64,000 bases of DNA, taken from positions 298,634 to 362,633 of the forward strand of contig JAHHIL010000002.1 in the NCBI GenBank assembly GCA_019358975.1, read 5' to 3'. This document shows, piece after piece, positions 62,596-64,000 of the stretch; positions within the stretch are counted from its first letter, which is position 1; each line of letters opens with the position of its first letter. The position numbers and the translations under genes were made by a program. Under the pieces are notes generated by a model. That model saw only the letters and a program-made list of their open reading frames with translations. It did no database searches and was not told the DNA's origin. Origin of the DNA: Trichocoleus desertorum ATA4-8-CV12 (GTDB lineage: Bacteria > Cyanobacteriota > Cyanobacteriia > FACHB-46).

Positions 62596-63201
62596 ATAAT
62601 GAATGCTCATGAGGAATCTAAGTATTAAAACTCTTTGAAACTATACAAAATTGGCAAAATTGGCACAGATAGTTGGCGATCGCCCGTTCCTCAAATAACT
62701 TTTTAACTCAAATAAGGAACTGCCCGTTTTCTCCTAAAGCTATAGCTGTTAAAGTGAGGTGTGATTTATTTATATGATTCAGTCATATCTGGCAACTTTA
62801 GAGGTAGTCAAACTAGATTTACTCAAACCAATCAAATTCAACAAAATTGGATTTTTTACTACAAATGATTCAAGCTTATAGAGCAACTTCATCTGTTCTT
62901 GATTTATATTTTCTTAGTCTTCATACGCACTTTAAACTTCAAACTGATTGAATGGCTTTTCCACACGATCTATTCCTTGATTTAGGTTGGGCTATAGTTG
63001 ATTCGATACCATAGAATAAGGGTGTGAAGCCAGCATTTGACTCCTAAATGCAAACCACATAAAAGTAACGTCAAGTTATGGCAGGCCTGCCTCGATTGCT
63101 TCCAATCAAATCAATGTACTTGGTGTACTTTAAGGTTAGGTTTGTCAGCCGGTGCTGGGTTTGGGTGCATGCCCACAGGAAGCAATTAGGAGTAGGTCTC
63201 G
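62596..63201. other. Intergenic region
   Basis: About 600 AT-rich bases. It contains a short palindrome ATATGA-TTCAG-TCATAT at 62772-62788 and a 35-codon frame from 62774 that I do not accept as a gene. No terminator clear enough to list. The promoter of the following gene presumably lies near its 3' end. Confidence 0.5.
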
Positions 63202-63807
63202 ATGGATAGCGAAGGCCAGCAGCGCTATCAGACTGCCTCTTTCGAGGTCAATATTCCAATTAGCCGCACCTGTGTTATAGGCAAATACACAGAAGCTCAA
63301 AACTTTCAAAGGATGAATATTCCAGATCCCAGCGCTTGCGGAACTGTTGTTGAGCACCCACATTCACCTGAACTTATTACTCAGCTAAACAGCGGACAGT
63401 TGTTGATGGTGAATAGCCGCCGCAGAAATGGCCTAGTTATTTATAAGCAGTTTCATGCAGAATTCGCTGGGCCTGGCGCAGCAGTAGGCGGTTTCTTTGA
63501 TATGGATTGTGTCAAGGCTATTCCAGTCGGAGATTTATCTCTTGTAGAACCCGATACTCATGAAGAGCGCCAAAAAGCTTATTTAATTCGCCGCCAGTGG
63601 ATTCGACTCACTCAACAATTCACCGACAACGCTGTGCCATTGCAGCGGGCACAAATGATCTTGAATCAGTTTGAGAACTACTTTGATCCAGCCACAGTTG
63701 CCCAGCTACCAGATGAAGCATTCGCGCTTTTAGTGGGGATATTACCACAGACGATTCGGAGCATGCGTCAAAACTCTACTAATCTCAATCCCAAAACTCG
63801 ACGCTGA
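63202..63807 (+). CDS. Conserved-looking hypothetical protein
   Basis: 201 residues, soluble, no signal peptide. An N-terminal beta-rich half (SFEVNIPISRTCVIGKYTEAQNF; LLMVNSRRRNGLVIYKQFHAEF) and a helical C-terminal half (WIRLTQQFTDNAVPLQRAQMILNQFENYF; ALLVGILPQTIRSMRQ). I recognise no named family. Composition and length look like a real gene. AGGAAGCAATTAGGAG lies just upstream of the ATG. Confidence 0.75.
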   Translation: MDSEGQQRYQTASFEVNIPISRTCVIGKYTEAQNFQRMNIPDPSACGTVVEHPHSPELITQLNSGQLLMVNSRRRNGLVIYKQFHAEFAGPGAAVGGFFDMDCVKAIPVGDLSLVEPDTHEERQKAYLIRRQWIRLTQQFTDNAVPLQRAQMILNQFENYFDPATVAQLPDEAFALLVGILPQTIRSMRQNSTNLNPKTRR

Positions 63808-63880
63808 GAATTTTGGTGTGGGTGTGACAGAGAAGTCAGTGTTTTTCAGATCAACTTATTTGGTCTTTATCTTGTTACGG

Positions 63881-63963
63881 GTGTGATGCGTAAAGCCCCC
63901 GCGTTTCAACCGGGGGATATAAGCGAAGGGTTGAATTTATTCAACCGTGATGCGGGTCGTTAA
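63881..63963 (+). mobile_element. Probable IS200/IS605 (TnpB) right-end remnant
   Basis: Two hairpins in a row: CCCCCG/CGGGGG (63896-63916) and GGTTGAA/TTCAACC (63929-63946). The frame through them reads VMRKAPAFQPGDISEGLNLFNRDAGR before TAA, like the C-terminal end and overlapping guide-RNA region of cyanobacterial tnpB. No tnpB body lies upstream, since the hypothetical gene ends at 63807 with no space. It is therefore a solo or deleted end, or a chance resemblance. Confidence 0.45.
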
Positions 63964-64000
63964 TGTAGTTCATTACCTTCTGGGTGCTAATCTTTCCCGT

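Noticed and set aside
62774..62881. 35-codon frame near a palindrome
   Set aside because: Too short, AT-rich and unsupported by any start signal or family.
1..64000. CRISPR array, rRNA operon, complete insertion sequence, prophage genes, restriction or defence island
   Set aside because: No evenly spaced repeats with unique spacers, no rRNA-like sequence, no full transposase or phage structural gene was seen.

Overview
The window is cyanobacterial chromosomal DNA. GCGATCGC (HIP1-type) octamers occur throughout, and many genes belong to families known mainly from cyanobacteria: DUF3038/DUF4335, DUF6464, DUF6816, DUF3493, DUF1400, an OCP-N-type carotenoid protein, Uma2 nucleases, a low-complexity-tail membrane protein and GAF-rich histidine kinases. 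CCCCCAAATTTGGGGG palindromes, GGTGGGCA/TGCCCACC hairpins and heptamer repeats are also typical. The multidomain kinases and surface proteins suggest a filamentous or Leptolyngbya-like organism, but I do not assign a genus.

Layout. 1-12.4 kb: the 3' part of a glycosyltransferase gene carrying a palindromic repeat in frame, a second GT4 gene, a cyclophilin, two tandem TspO paralogues, cysteine synthase, Uma2, a 1-Cys peroxiredoxin, an EamA transporter, a cupin, a glutathione-dependent formaldehyde-oxidation set (frmA, a GrpB-family gene, frmB) and a ChaN-like protein. 12.6-15.6 kb: translation and RNA genes rpsP, a KH-domain protein, rpsU (57 aa, GTG start), phoH and a DUF6816 exported protein. 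15.5-28 kb: two large sensor kinases, an SRPBCC protein, malic enzyme with an ACT domain, a ParD-like antitoxin without a toxin, a lone cNMP-binding domain, a [2Fe-2S] thioredoxin-like ferredoxin, a helical carotenoid protein, a HAD phosphatase, GNAT, Uma2 and ureidoglycolate lyase. 28.3-36.2 kb: an ABC-2 exporter, small ORFs, tRNA-Thr(CGU), DUF3493, a beta-helix/SLH surface protein, a DUF1400 protein and a low-complexity-tail membrane protein.

36.3-42.3 kb is the conserved minus-strand rimP-nusA-ylxR-infB cluster. 42.6-52 kb holds two uncharacterised membrane proteins, a YIP1 protein, an RsbRD-type kinase, DUF6464, fmt, an OmpA-like protein and the overlapping DUF3038/DUF4335 pair. 52.3-57.4 kb has apt, an orphan DppB-type permease, small conserved proteins, tRNA-Gly(UCC), a TonB-like protein and a GH19-type wall hydrolase. 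57.4-61.1 kb is one 1226-residue REC-GAF-GAF-kinase-REC-cyclase protein. The end holds a GNAT, a conserved hypothetical protein and a likely IS200/IS605 right-end remnant.

Most of the window is core chromosome. No CRISPR array, prophage, rRNA operon or complete insertion sequence was seen. The most noteworthy items are the kinase-cyclase fusion, the OCP-N-type carotenoid protein, the in-frame repeat in the glycosyltransferase gene, the voltage-sensor-like membrane protein of unknown role, paired palindromes upstream of the DUF1400 gene, and the TnpB-end-like remnant.
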